Counted from the first letter of the stretch, positions 23,271-35,262 are shown. The stretch is DNA of 64,000 nt from Lagopus muta (GCF_023343835.1 NC_064447.1:9072501-9136500), one strand, 5' to 3'. The notes: generated from the letters alone by a model not told the origin. Made by a program: numbers and translations.

Positions 23271-26200
23271 GATGTGGGGCTGTGGGGTTGGGGAAACTTC
23301 GCTCAGGGATATGGCTGTAAGAGCGTGCAGCGATGTGGGGAAGGAGGAATGCTGCAAGAGGAGAAGAGCTGCTGCGTCGGGGGAGAGATCGCAGAGAGGT
23401 GGAGGTGAAGTCAAAGCGGTGCCCCGGAGGAGGGGGTTTTTCGCCGCCTCCCTCTGACAAAAGCTGCGTGTTTACCCTGGCTGCTTCTCGTGCTGCTCAA
23501 ATGGCGGCGGGGACTGAAGATCCCTGAAGGTCTCCGAGTCGGTGGGTGCCACATGCTGTAGTTTTGCTGCGTTGGGTTTGGTTTTGTAACTGAGCTCATC
23601 AGCACGCGAGTGGTGTCCATGCAGGGAAGGACACAGATCTCCTTTGGACCTGATTTTACCGCAGAATCACTAAGGTTGGAAGAAACCTCTGAGGTCCCGA
23701 ACTCATCTCACCATGCCTGCTGACCACGTTCCTCAGTGTCACATCTCTATGGTTCTTAACACCTCCAGGAACAGTGATCCCATCCCCTCCCTGGGCAGCA
23801 GTGCCAGTGCCCGACTGCTGTTCTGAAGAAGAGTTTCCCAGTAGCCATCCTGAGCTTCCCCTGTTGCAACTTAAGGCCATTACCTCTCTGCACACCTCCT
23901 CTCTTAGGAAGCAATCTGTGGTGTTGATTGGCTGCCATAAAACCACTGCTTTCAGTGTTGCAGATGGACTGGGAGCACTTCAGCTCTATAGTAGTTGGTG
24001 TATTTGTGTGGCCTGAACCTCACTTCATCAAGACATCTTCTCCTCTCATTTATTAATTGTTAAAAACGATCTTTTCATTGCAGTTGACTCAGTAGTAATG
24101 TGTATTGTTAGAAGAGCCACATACATCTCATCACATCTCAGCAGATGCTGTCCTGGTCAGTGTAGGTTGAACTGTGTCACAGCGTGGTGTCCAGAGGAAA
24201 TGGAAATAACTTTAAAGATGGCTGGCATTGCACTGTGTGATGAAGGAGAAAGCAGGATATACTTGTTATGGTAATATGTGCTCTCAGAGGTGTGTAATTG
24301 CTGTGCTGGAGTTAGGCAGGATTGCTTGTTGACCTGTAAAGTCACCCTGATGTGTGCTTGGGTTAGGCTGGGAGGACTGGTCAGTGTGTTTGTTATACAC
24401 ACGTGTGTTTGTCCTTGGAACGGCTGCAGGAATCTGTGATGGACTCCAGTGATAAAATCTGCTTTTCTGCAGTTTGTTCCTCCCTTCTGAAACTTTCTTC
24501 AGGTTGAAATGAAATGAAGTTTACAGAAACAAATGTTTTTAAAAATAACGTGAGTTTGGCATTTATCCAAAAATCTCAGACTTGTGGTCGCTTTGTTTTA
24601 AGCCTGGCACTTCAGAGAGCCGTGTGTATATGCATGTATATTCTTCAGTATAACGTATATTTTAATAGTAGCTTCACTGTAAAGAAAGCTTTAAAAACTA
24701 ACCTAGCCAAAAAGCTCAACCCAAAAGATTTGCTCTGAGGTGTTTCACCCCAGCAGGGGTAGAGGAGTGACTTCACAAGACTGCACTGAACTTGTGTTCT
24801 ATCACAGCTGTTCCATTAAGGCTGCTGCTACACCAGCACTGCCCAGACTGGGCAGCAGTGGGAGCAAGCAGGTTCTCTTAGAATGGATGCACCGTACAAA
24901 TAATTTGGGAAGTGATGTAGCATTTTCCCTCACTTTACTGATATTTGAGGGAAGAGGAAGCACTGGTCTCTCCATCAGACCCTGAGCCACGTCCCTTTCT
25001 CTCGCAGGCTGTTTGTGTGGTCTCCTACTGGGAGATAGGAGGCAGCTGAGCGCAGGGCTCCGGGCAACGAGTGGATTGCATTGCTTGGAGATATTTATGC
25101 CCTGTGGGAGCCAAGCATCATAAAAGAGTTTCCTAATGTAGTTCAAAATCCAAAGACCAGGCAAGTCCAACTCACCCTGTGTGGTGCTCTTGCTGGAAGC
25201 TGATAAGCAGTCGCAGTTGCTGACAGTTGTGGGGACAGCGAGCAGTGGTGACACACAGCTCTGGCCCTGATGTCTAAGCCTTTGGCTGTGGTGAGATCCC
25301 GACAAACAGAGGTTGTGCTGAGGAGTTGCTCTGCCATCCTGAATACTGCCCGGCCCATATGTGCCATCTCTGATCCCTGTGTTGTGTTGCCTGTAGGTCG
25401 TCTTCGGGCGGAAGCTCACGTCTTTCTCGACGATAGCACTAAACAAGTTGCAGCATGAGAAGAAGTATGACATTTATTTTATGGATGGAGAAGTTTATGG
25501 GCTGTACAGGTAAGTACGAGAATCCTTTCTGTAATTTGTCCCTAAAACATCACTTTTTTATCTATGTTACGTGGCCAGAAGTGCCTTCTTTAATGGGAAA
25601 GTGTGGTTTTATGGAAATGGTGACTTTGATGCAGTGTCTATTGGTCACTGGGCAGCACAGGTGGGAAGGGAGCAGCTGCTCTGTTGGATGTACAGAAGCT
25701 CTGGCAACAAAAGTTGCTTTTTGCTTCTTTACCAAGGGCAAAATTGCTGCAAGGCTCTTCATTCCTTGCCTGGCTGCTGTGTAAATCAGTAAAGGCAAAA
25801 TTACTGCTATAATGGTATTTATCCCTGCGTTGCATAAGGAGTAATCAAAACCAATTGCACCATACATCATATGAAGAGAAGAGCATCCTCTTCCTGCAAA
25901 GGTCTTGGTTATAAATGGGAGAAAAAAGGTGAAAATGTAACTTTGTGGTATGTTTATACTTTGCATTTCATGAGGTTGGGCAGTGGGTTTTTGTAAGCAG
26001 AAGCAGTTGGAAACATGTTCTGATTAATTATACACCAGCCTTGGAAATTACTTTTGATGGTAGTGTTTCTGGAGGGCTGCTGAGATCACTGCCCACAGAA
26101 CAGTAATCAAGTGTGAGTGAGTGGGGGGTTCCCACTGAGACCAGTGCTCTGCCTTCAGCTCTTGCTGGGAATCATGCTTACTTTTTTATCTCCCCACCCC

Positions 26201-29200
26201 ATCATATACTTCAGTTGCTGTCAGTATAAACCATAACTAAATCAGATGTGAGCAAAGCCCACATCATCTGAATCTTCAGGAAGGCAGAAATGTGTTGCAC
26301 AGACGTGTTCCAGTCCATCTCAGGCTGTGTGCCGGTACTGTGCTGCTTACTGGGTGACTGCTCAGCTGGCTTCTTATAGTTCCAGTCTCCATGTAACTTT
26401 GTTCTCTTCTGTTCCCGACTGATGACAAAGTATCTTTGGAATAAACAAAATGCTAACCTCATTACAAATAGCTGGGGGAGCAATAAGAATGCAGAATTCT
26501 TCTGTGGACAGAATGTTTATCTTTCAATAAAGATTGCTGGGAGGGAACTGAATAACTTTTAGCAAATCTTTCTTTGTCCCTTAGGAAGCTGCTGCAGCAT
26601 GAATGCTTTTTATGTCCAGATTTGAAGCCGTTCAATACCTTTGCGGATCTGGAACAGCACATGAGAAAGCAGCATGAACTCTTCTGTTGCAAACTCTGTG
26701 TTAAACACTTAAAGGTGAGTTGGTTCAATGCTTTAATGTGATGAAAGGAGAGGGTGGTTCCTTATGTGACCTGCTGGAGTACTTGTGGAGGTGGGGAGAA
26801 GGAGATGCTGAACAGCACCACTCTGCTGCTTAGGTTTCTCCTGTCTGCCTGCAGTCAGGTCAGTTGATTTCTTCTGAGACTTTCTTCTTCCATAAACTGA
26901 TTAATGAAAGAGTCCTGGAGGTTTTAAATGGGTTGTGTTTTAAATTAAGCCCAACCATATTAATAAGCTTCTGAGGTCAGCTCCTCCCCCACGATGCCTG
27001 TAAATACCAAACCCTATCTGTCTGATAGGAAGTTAATCCTGAGTTGTAGGCAGGCTTTGTTACAGCTCTAACTGTAGTGATTTAGATATCTATTAGGACT
27101 TACGATGACTTTATGTGCTAAATCTGTAACTGAGAAAATATTAGTGGTGGTCCAGAAAGCAGAGTGCATCATGGAGTGATGGATTTCTCTCTCAGCTCCG
27201 AGCCAGTGTAGCATTTACAGTTGAATCATGGACAGGATGAGAATCCATCTTGTTGGTTTAATGAAATATAATTACATTTCATTTGTTTATTTCATTTGTT
27301 CATTTGTTCAGAGTGAATTTCCTGTATCTCGTTGGTTTGGTTGGAAAGTGAAACATGAGTGTCTGCAGTTGAGGTCTGCTGCTGTTTGATGTACACACAC
27401 AGAACCTGGGCTGGTTTAAAATGCAAGGATGAAGCACTTAGTGGAAAGCTGAGTGGCATGTCAGTACTGAGCCTGAGAACTGCTCATCTTACTGCTGCCA
27501 TTACTGGCTTCTTTGTTTGTTTGTTTGTTTCTTAACCCATTTGAATTTGACTTAGAACAGCTGCTGTTCTGTCAGCCGAGCAATGCTTTTTTCAGCCTGA
27601 AAGTCCAAATTTCACCTTTCCCTGGAGCTCAGGGTTTTGTTGTTTGGGTTTTTTTTTGCATTTCTCAGTGATGTGTCAGCCATTGTTGCTCAATGAATGC
27701 TGGGGCTGCTAACTTTGTGTCCTACAGTTGTCAGCGTCGTTTATTGTTGTAGGAGGGAATTTAATGCACGAGCACATATTTTGAGAACTCATTACGTGTG
27801 GTTCTGTACATTTGTTTTCTCTGAAACCAATCGAATATCGAATCAGAGAAATGCATTTACGTTCTGATTTCACAGTTGGCTCCTGCAGGTCAGACTGCAG
27901 GTTGTTGCCCGAAGGGACAGGATCCAGGATTGGTCAGGGTTGACTTGGATGAAGACCAAGACATCTTTTGTGCAGGGTTAGTTTTCACTGAACTGATTTG
28001 ACTCTCCGATCATTAGTGCTGAGTCAAGAGAAGGGGAAGACAAGGCAGCCTCTTTTAGTTGCAGTGTCCTTTGAACTCCGCTGAAGAGCTGCTTCTGCAG
28101 GCAGCCTAGGTAGGCAGCACTAGAGTGGTAAACTAGTAGAATATGTTGGCTTCTAATTTCATAATATTGAAGAAATCCTTTTATTCTGGAGAAAGCTTCA
28201 GTGTTGTTAATACCCACTGCAGATGAATTCTTAAACTCACAGAAGCTGCGGTCCATCAGTGCAAGCAAAGCCAAGTGAACCTTTTCCCAGAGTTAAGATT
28301 CCTTGTTAAAGAGATAAGAAATAAAGGATGTTCTGTTCTCAAGGATATGCTGATCTTCCTGGTGTCTTCAGAACCCTTTCTATCAAAACAGCCTGTGTGT
28401 TTGTAGGGGCAGAAGATTGGCTCTCAGTGCAGAATTTGTTCACTGAACAGCATTGTTCTCAGGAGAGGAGAAAGGGTGAGGTTGATCTGTTTCCAGTGTT
28501 TGAGGTGAGTGAAGTGTAAGTGAGATGCAGTCAAGATGTATCACTTGAATCTTAGTTCCTAGTCACTGAAAATTTGAGTTGTGAGTTGTCAGATTGCATC
28601 TTTTTCAAGCAAATCTGTGACTTCTTCAGGCAAGTTGTGCAGAGCCTGGCTTATTCCATTCTTACTTATTTCTCCAGATTTTTACATATGAAAGGAAGTG
28701 GTACACTCGTAAGGACCTTGCTCGCCATCGAATCCATGGAGATCCAGATGACACCTCTCATCGTGGGCACCCCCTGTGTAAATTCTGTGACGAGCGTTAT
28801 TTGGATAACGATGAGCTGCTGAAACATCTGAGAAGAGATCACTATTTTTGTCACTTCTGTGACTCTGATGGTGCCCAGGAGTACTACAGGTTTGCAGAAA
28901 TAGTTCTATTTTTCTGACAATAAGCTTACATTTTAGAAAAATAGTTTTGGATCTGTGAGTTTTCTGAAAAGCAGTGCTTGAAGTGGGAGTGCAGGAAGGT
29001 TGGCTGTGGGCTCTTTTGCTCCTTAAAGAGCAGCTGCAGTAACCACTTTCTGTTTAGTTCATGTCTTAAAGTCTTCCTCTTTGGTGTTAATGTTAAGTGT
29101 TGACAGATGGAGTGAAGGATAATCATATAGCATAGGAGAAATACGTGTGGAGAATTGCAGCTCAGGCTCTTTTCTTCCTGCAGCGATTACGAATACCTTC

Positions 29201-32200
29201 GTGAACACTTCCGTGAGAAGCATTTCCTTTGTGAAGAGGGACGGTGCAGTACAGAGCAGTTTACCCACGCTTTCCGCACTGAAATAGATTACAAAGCACA
29301 CAAAACAGCCTGCCACAGCAAGAACAGGGCTGAGGCCAGGCAGAACCGGCAGATAGATCTGCAGTTTAATTACGCTCCTCGGCACCAGAGGAGAAACGAG
29401 GGTGAGTGTGGCTGGGGGTGTTGCGATGGCTGGGGTTGTGTTCATTCTTACTGCTCTGGTATGCAGAAATATCGGGTGAAGACCTCCTGGCTAGGAAGTT
29501 TCTTTGCAAGAGGGTGGAGAAACCTGGAACCAGGGCTCTGAGAGGCTGGGGAAGTTTGTTCTTGAAGATAACCAGAAGTTGACAGAGCCGCAAGCATCTT
29601 GAAGGTGATGTCAGAGTTGGCCTTTCTTTGAGTGAGGGGATGAAGCAGACTTTCCTTCCATGTGGAACAGACTTTTACCATTCCTGGAGGTTTGATAGAC
29701 TGCTTAATCATCAGAAGGAAGTCAAGATAGATTTATTTGTAGTAGTGTAGTTTTGCTCTTTTTCAGGTATAGTATGGTGCCCAGATTAGAGAAATAACTT
29801 TAAGAATGATAACTATCCCTCCTGTTCAGGTGTTATAGGTGGAGAGGACTATGAAGAAGTTGACAGGTTCAACAGGCAAGGAAGGTCGGGCAGATTGGGT
29901 GGCCGAGGAAGTCAGCAGAACAGAAGAGGCAGCTGGAGATACAAGAGGTGAGTAGCACAGCATTGTGTGGATTTCTGTTGCTGCTTGGTTCTTTTTCAGT
30001 TAACAGAGCTTTGGTGCTCAGGTTGGAAGGAGGTAGGGACAAAGTTTGGAAGCTTCCATAGTGAATTCTTAACTGAGAGTACAGCCAGTTTTCAGTCTAA
30101 GCCTGTGTGCTGGCTGCGTGCCTGGTGAAAGTGAAATTACTCTCTGAAGTTTAAGCTTCCTGGACTTGCCAAAGAAAGCAATCACTGTGATCTTTGTCAC
30201 ATGGTTATCTGAAATCAGAATTCTTAATTTCAGCAACTATGGTTGTGCTAGCTTCTTTTTAGAAGGATTTTTCCAAAGTAAATGATAAATATTTGGAAGT
30301 TCATTGGATTTTTTGGTCTGGGTAACTGTGAAATTCCTATTCTGAGGCTCGTGGTTTTCATTGAACAAACAGATCTCTGTGTGGCCAGACTGAGTGCTTT
30401 GGAGAAAGAAGAGGGTTAAGTATTGAAATGAAAGTTTGCATTCATTTGTCTCTTCATGCATATGAGACCTGAGTGCTTTTTACATACTGCACCTCTCTTG
30501 TTCTTCTTTTTCTCACTGGATGGTCAGCTGGTTCATTACTGGTAATTTCACTGGGGAAGAAGTCCATCTCTAAACACCTTTATATGTGGATTTTGCATTC
30601 ACTGAGAGTTTGTTATGAGCCATATTTCAAAGAATCACTTTGGTCTAATAAGTCAGATAAGACTGCACATTTGAAAATAAGGGAAGTAGGTGTCTGCTGT
30701 CATCCGTGGTACTGTCTCTCCCAGTTCACTCCAATTGATTTCTTCTGTCCTGGATTGTTACCACCACAAGCAGAACTCGCAGATCCCCGGGTAAAATGTT
30801 GTCTTTCTCACTAGCCAAGGGAAGAGTGGGTTTGTGTCAGCCTTCTCAGCAGGTGGCAGCACAAGGCCAGGGACAGTCATCAGAGCTTACTGCTGAGAGG
30901 TGAGAGGTGGAGTGTGAGGCAAAGGTGCTTCGTAATCCTTGTTCTTTTACCAAGAAAATCTGCCCTGCCCTGTAGGGAAGAAGAAGACAGAGATGTTGCA
31001 GCAGCAGTCAGGGCATCTGTAGCTGCTAAACGACAAGAAGAGAAGAAACGGGGAGAAGACAAAGAGGACAGCAGCAGTAGAGGTAAAAAGGAGGACTTGA
31101 GGGATTCGGAGGTACCCAGCTCCAAACGTGTGCCAAAGTCTTCAAGTGAAGCTGCAGGTCAGTGTTGAGCATTTTCTGCAGCTGCAAGGAGACACGAGGG
31201 TGTGGTGATGGGTCTGGAGATCAGGCTGGCCAAAGTGTGAATCGCCATACATTGTTCTCAAAAGCCAATGGATAAGGAGAGAGCTGTGCAGAGTCTTAAT
31301 CCAGCAACACTCACTTACTGTGAAACGTGTCTGAGTGGGCTGGGGTTTGCACAGCCAGTTAGATGTAAAATGAAGCTGGGTAGAAATACCAAGCAGTTAA
31401 GGTATGACAGTATTTGTGATGTTTATCCAAATAATACTATCTAAGACTCTGCCATATTCCTGCTGTAGCATGCAAGAACTGATGTATTGTGATGCTTGGG
31501 ATTTAGTCCCAGTAAAAGTTTGTAACTCGTTGATAGAATTGTTTTGATGTTACTGCTGCTCCAAATCCCTTTTCCACTGTTTTATTGGTTCTACAACAGG
31601 GTTCCTGCTCAAACTTTATATGCTTTCATAATGAGCTGAGAGCTGCTGAGAGCTTGGTTGTCTAATGGGTACAGCTCAGCTGGGGATGACGGGCAAGGCT
31701 ATCTTACCCTGCTGCTAGCCCAGCTTTTGCTGCATGTGTGTCAAAGCTGTTATCAGTCTGTATTTAAGCTGATGCAGTTCACAGCACTGCATTTTAAGAC
31801 TAAGCCTAATTGGGAATGATTTATGTTTTGATGAAAACTGACTGCCCAGGAGCTAATTGCTTAGCAGTGTGGGCATCTGTGCAGCAGAGGTGTTGAACAG
31901 CTCAGAGGAGCAGCTTTCCAAGTGGAGAATCAGCATACTGAGTCACAGTATCCTAACCCTGTGCAGGCAGCTGATTGCTGGCCTCTGGGGGAAGCATAGA
32001 GCAGGCAGCTGGGGGCATTGGTTCTCAGTTGTGAAGGAATCATCTGGAGACTGTCTTATCAACCAGTGTTTTGCTCATATTAAGTTCCATGAATTGCCTG
32101 TATGCTGGAGCTCGTACCTGATGTCATAATGGTGAATGTGGATAACTGAAGGAAATGTTGATACGTGGACTTACTGCCCTTTTGGAATGTTGGTTAATGA

Positions 32201-35200
32201 CATCAGCAGCTGCTGAAAATAGAACTTGTTATTGCTGCTGTCGTGTTCGTTGATAGCTTCCACTTTGAAACTACTGGATTTTAGTTGAATATATTTCTTT
32301 GCTCTTTTTGTCAATACCCCAAAAGAAGCAGCTGCTAATGGTGCTTTAAGCCAAGATGACTTTCCAGCAATTGGTTCTGCAGTAGGACCTCTACAAGGGT
32401 AAGTTTGTTCAAGACTGCAGCAATGAGAAAGCTGATTTAGAAACTTACTTGGGTTGTGTGTTTCTGGAAGAATTAGTTTTATAGATCTCTTGAACTGCAG
32501 GTGCTCCCCTCTCTCAGTTCCTCTTCTGCTTTGACCTGTTTCTGTGTCAGCTGCTGCATGAACAGCACAGGCTGTTGCTTCAGTTTGCAGCTTGATTTTT
32601 ATTTTATTTTATTTTATTTTTGTAGTGCAGTTCCAGGGAACTTTTCAGTATTCCTGACTCCACTCATTTTTAACTCACTAGCTTATCTTGAGGGAGCCAT
32701 ATGCTCTTGGGGTTTTTAAATTCATCATCTCGTTAAATGGGTGGTAACTATTAATAGAGTCTTTGCAGGATGTGGACACTAGGATGTACTAGAACCCTGC
32801 ATGTATGGCTTGCTGGTCAAGGTAAGGTGTGCTAAGACAGCACAGATAAGACAGCAAGGCTAGTGAGACTGCTTGAAGAGACTCATCCAGACACGGTTTA
32901 TGTATCTGCATCCTGTTAATGGTTGTGGCAGCTGTGCCACTCTAAGTGATGGATTGAAGAAGAATGCAGTCAGGCCTGGAGCCTCTTTTGCCTGGTGGAG
33001 TTTTGGGAGTTTTGCTGTCTGTGCAGAGGTGGTGTAACTGGGTGCACTTTTCCTTTCTCGCAGCTCTGCTCAGCTAGCAGCAGTTAAGCTTAAAGAAGAT
33101 TTCCCAAGCTTGTCATCCTCCGCAGCACCCACTGTCTCTTCTGGGATGTCTTTGACGTACACAGCGACTGCAAAGAAAACAGCTTTTCAAGAGGAGGATT
33201 TTCCAGCTCTGGTGTCCAAAATGAGGCCTAACAATAAAACAGTAACTAACATCACATCTGCGTGGAACAGTGGTTCCAGTAAAAATGTGGTCAAAGCCAT
33301 TAGCAACCCTTGCGTAAATCAGATAGCCAAAAAATCATACTCCTTGAATAGCACTAAAGGAAATAAGAAGAGCAATAAACTCTCTCAGTCAGATGATGAA
33401 GACGGCAGTAGTGGCTTGACAACCCAGGAGATAAGGAACACACCGACAATGTTTGATGTATCGTCCTTGCTGGCAGCTTCTACCTCACAGACTTTCACAA
33501 AAGTGAGCAAGAAAAAGAGGATGGGGGTTGAGAAGCAGAGACCATCATCCCCACACCTGTTACAGGAGACCTCATTGCCCAGGTCTTGTATTGAAAAGCT
33601 GCCAGAAGCAGAGCGGACATCAAACGCTGCTTCTGCTCTTCATGCCTCTGACAGATCTGCAGCTGTCGTGAATGGTCATTCAGAAAAATCATTAGCACTC
33701 TGTAGTACACCCAAAGAGCCCCCTGGCCTTAAAAAGCCCACAGTGACGAACCAGTGCCCTTTACCTCAGGAAGATTTCCCAGCTCTTGGGAGCTCAGGAT
33801 CAGCTCGAATGCCACCGCCACCGGGTAAGCACTTCAGGGCACTGACAGCTTCTGGGCTGCAGTTACAAGGCAGCCTGAGTAACAGTGTCTTGAAAGTCCT
33901 CTCTCTTTGTAAAGTCATATCGGGTGCTGTGAAGCACTTCCTGACCCAAACGTTAAGGTAACAGATTTCCACCTCTTTAATATTTAGGTTTCTTCTGAAA
34001 CAATGATGACTGTACTGTTGACTGTTACTTCTTGATGCCTCTGGAGAGTACGTCAGACTGTTGGTGTTAATTTTACTTGCTGGTATGTGGGTGCCACAGA
34101 TATGTGCTCTAACTTCCTGCCCATTTCTGCTTTCATTTAGGCTTTAACACTGTGGTGCTATTAAAGAGTCCTCCTCCGCCTCCAGGACTGTCAGTGCCTG
34201 TTAGTAAACCCCCACCAGGTTTTGCTGTTATTCCATCCACCAGTATCTCTGAACCTGTCACTACATCTTTGAAAGAGTAAGTAAAAGTCCTTTTGTTAGG
34301 GTTACTTTACACACTGCATCTCGAGATATGCCATAGAAGCTTCAGACAGAGCACAAAACACTGATAGGATTACTGTATCCATGTGCTGCTGGCAGAAATT
34401 GCACGTGTAGTTGGGTGGAGAAAGGGAGGAAAGAATAATCATGTATGTCTGCAGCATATTTCTGTAATATGAGGCAGTATCCAATTGCATTACTTTTTTT
34501 CCCCCAAATGCAGGCCAAAATCCAGCCAAGGGACATACTTGATACCTGAAAACTTTCAGCAAAGGAACATTCAGCTAATACAGTCCATTAAAGAATTCCT
34601 CCAAAGTGATGAGTCCAAGTTCAATAAATTTAAAACTCATTCTGGGCAATTCAGACAGGTGAGTGGGCAAGAACCTTTGCCTTCCTGAAATCCTCCCCAG
34701 CTCAGTTCATGTCCCTCTGTTTGTGGTTGGTGAGTGGACTAGATGCAGGTTTTCTTTTTGAACTGCGTGCTCCACTGTAGCTCTTCTGTAGCACAGCAAA
34801 GTGCACGTAGGGTGGCCTGGAAGAACGTGAATCTTTTTATAGATGAATCAGATTATTATTTTTGAAGTTTCTAATGATTCTAATTTCCTTTTCACTGAAG
34901 GGTCTGATTTCTGCAGCAGAGTATTACAAAAGTTGCCGAGAACTGCTTGGAGATAATTTCAGGAAAATTTTTAACGAGTTGCTGGTGTTGTTGCCAGACA
35001 CAGTTAAGCAACAAGAACTGCTTTCTGCTCACAATGATTTCAAAATCAAGGAAAAGCAAAGTTCAAACAAATCCAAAAAGAACAAGAAGAATGTTTGGCA
35101 AACGGACTCCAACTCTGATCTCGACTGCTGCATCTGCCCAACATGTAAGCAAGTGCTAACGCAGCAGGACATTGTCACTCATAAAGCTTTGCATATTGAG

Positions 35201-35248
35201 GATGAGGAGTTCCCTTCCTTACAAGCAATCAGTAGAATCATCAGTTAG
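22876..35248 (+). CDS. ZNF598: ZNF598, E3 ubiquitin ligase for collided ribosomes (12 coding exons)
   Basis: ZNF598 (yeast Hel2 family) senses collided ribosomes in the cytoplasm, ubiquitinates 40S proteins such as eS10 and uS10 to start ribosome quality control, and recruits GIGYF2-4EHP to repress the mRNA. Exons: 22876-23073, 25397-25509, 26585-26714, 28678-28889, 29184-29401, 29830-29947, 30976-31157, 32326-32398, 33064-33824, 34141-34276, 34514-34658, 34901-35248. They total 2634 bases, 877 codons plus stop, with every junction in phase and GT/AG. A C3HC4 RING uses C21, C24, C36, H38, C41, C44, C57 and C60. C2H2-type zinc fingers fill about 111-265. Arg-rich and acidic low-complexity sequence follows. 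Proline motifs PPPPGF, PPPPPGL and PPPGF near 665-700 are GYF-binding type. The C-terminal part carries GLISAAEYYKSC and a CxxC finger. Length is close to human (904). Confidence 0.97.
23074..25396 (+). other. ZNF598: ZNF598 intron 1
   Basis: The intron is 2.3 kb. Its first 200 bases are still CpG island. It carries a CR1 fragment on the opposite strand (23663-23910). Nothing else was recognised. Confidence 0.85.
23663..23910 (-). mobile_element. CR1 LINE 3'-end fragment in ZNF598 intron 1
   Basis: The plus strand shows the complement of a CR1 tail: agaatcactaaggttggaag, then caccatgcctgctgaccacg, catccc-type ctccctgggcagcagtgcc and ttctgaagaagagtttccc. It is antisense to ZNF598 and 5'-truncated. 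Confidence 0.88.
25397..25509 (+). CDS. ZNF598: ZNF598 exon 2
   Basis: It encodes VVFGRKLTSFSTIALNKLQ followed by HEKKYDIYFMDGEVYGLY, the conserved segment after the RING. The donor is CAG|GTAAGT, phase 2. Confidence 0.95.
25510..26584 (+). other. ZNF598: ZNF598 intron 2
   Basis: About 1.1 kb with no recognised element. Confidence 0.85.
26585..26714 (+). CDS. ZNF598: ZNF598 exon 3: first C2H2 finger
   Basis: It encodes residues 104-147. The finger uses C111, C114, H129 and H134 (HECFLC...LEQHMRKQH), then FCCKLCVKHLK opens the next zinc-binding unit. Donor AAG|GTGAGT. Confidence 0.95.
26715..28677 (+). other. ZNF598: ZNF598 intron 3
   Basis: About 2.0 kb. It contains a short TTTG repeat near 27513-27530 and no recognised gene or mobile element. 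Confidence 0.85.
28678..28889 (+). CDS. ZNF598: ZNF598 exon 4: zinc fingers
   Basis: It encodes residues 148-217. It contains RKDLARHRIHGDPDD, LCKFCDERYLDNDELLKHL with C181, C184, H197 and H202, and the start of a further finger at C205/C208. It is very close to mammalian ZNF598. Confidence 0.95.
29184..29401 (+). CDS. ZNF598: ZNF598 exon 5: zinc fingers
   Basis: It encodes residues 218-290, including YLREHFREKHFLCEEGRC, TEQFTHAFRTEIDYKAH and the ACHS...QIDLQFNYAPRH segment. Donor G|GTGAGT, phase 1. Confidence 0.95.
29402..29829 (+). other. ZNF598: ZNF598 intron 5 with possible old CR1 remnant
   Basis: The segment at about 29500-29660 (gtggagaaacctggaacc, ctctgagaggctgggg, tttctttgagtgagggga) resembles an old, eroded CR1 3'UTR on the plus strand. 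The terminal repeat is not visible, so the identification is weak. Confidence 0.4.
29830..29947 (+). CDS. ZNF598: ZNF598 exon 6: Arg/Gly-rich segment
   Basis: It encodes GVIGGEDYEEVDRFNRQGR, then an RG-rich stretch ending RRGSWRYK. Phase 1 entry and phase 2 exit both fit. Confidence 0.93.
29948..30975 (+). other. ZNF598: ZNF598 intron 6
   Basis: About 1.0 kb with no recognised element. Confidence 0.85.
30976..31157 (+). CDS. ZNF598: ZNF598 exon 7: charged segment
   Basis: It encodes REEEDRDVAAAVRASVAAK and a highly charged tail rich in Lys, Glu and Asp. The first half is conserved with mammals and the second half is diverged. Confidence 0.93.
31158..32325 (+). other. ZNF598: ZNF598 intron 7
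   Basis: About 1.2 kb with no recognised element. Near its end lies a pyrimidine tract (tttctttgctctttttgtc) before the exon 8 acceptor. Confidence 0.85.
32326..32398 (+). CDS. ZNF598: ZNF598 exon 8
   Basis: It encodes EAAANGALSQDDFPAIGSAV and a few more residues. The acceptor is aaaag|AAGCAG; a second AG six bases on (aagcag|CTG) would also keep frame and drop two residues. Donor GG|GTAAGT. Confidence 0.85.
32399..33063 (+). other. ZNF598: ZNF598 intron 8
   Basis: About 0.7 kb. It holds a short TTTTA repeat at about 32597-32628. No gene was recognised. Confidence 0.85.
33064..33824 (+). CDS. ZNF598: ZNF598 exon 9: long low-complexity exon
   Basis: It encodes about residues 415-668, Ser/Lys-rich and poorly conserved apart from the EDFPSL, EEDFPALV, KEPPGL and QEDFPALG islands. 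It ends in RMPPPPG at the donor G|GTAAGC. The frame stays open into the intron to a stop at 33961. Confidence 0.95.
33825..34140 (+). other. ZNF598: ZNF598 intron 9
   Basis: A 316-base intron with donor GTAAGC and acceptor tttcatttag. Exon 9's frame stays open through the donor for 45 more codons. No poly(A) signal is seen near that stop. Confidence 0.85.
34141..34276 (+). CDS. ZNF598: ZNF598 exon 10: proline motifs
   Basis: It encodes FNTVVLLKSPPPPPGLSVP and SKPPPGFAVIP, motifs of the PPG-hydrophobic type recognised by GYF domains such as that of GIGYF2. Confidence 0.93.
34514..34658 (+). CDS. ZNF598: ZNF598 exon 11
   Basis: It encodes TYLIPENFQQRNIQLIQSIK, then FLQSDESKFNKFKTHSGQFRQ, highly conserved in vertebrate ZNF598. 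Confidence 0.95.
34901..35248 (+). CDS. ZNF598: ZNF598 exon 12 and stop
   Basis: It encodes the conserved C-terminus: GLISAAEYYKSCRELLGDNF, ELLVLLPDTVKQQELLSAH, a Lys-rich stretch, CCICPTCKQVL and the terminal EEFPSLQAISRIIS. The stop TAG is at 35246-35248. Confidence 0.96.
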   Translation, partial: GLISAAEYYKSCRELLGDNFRKIFNELLVLLPDTVKQQELLSAHNDFKIKEKQSSNKSKKNKKNVWQTDSNSDLDCCICPTCKQVLTQQDIVTHKALHIEDEEFPSLQAISRIIS

Positions 35249-35262
35249 CTCTTATGAAGACC

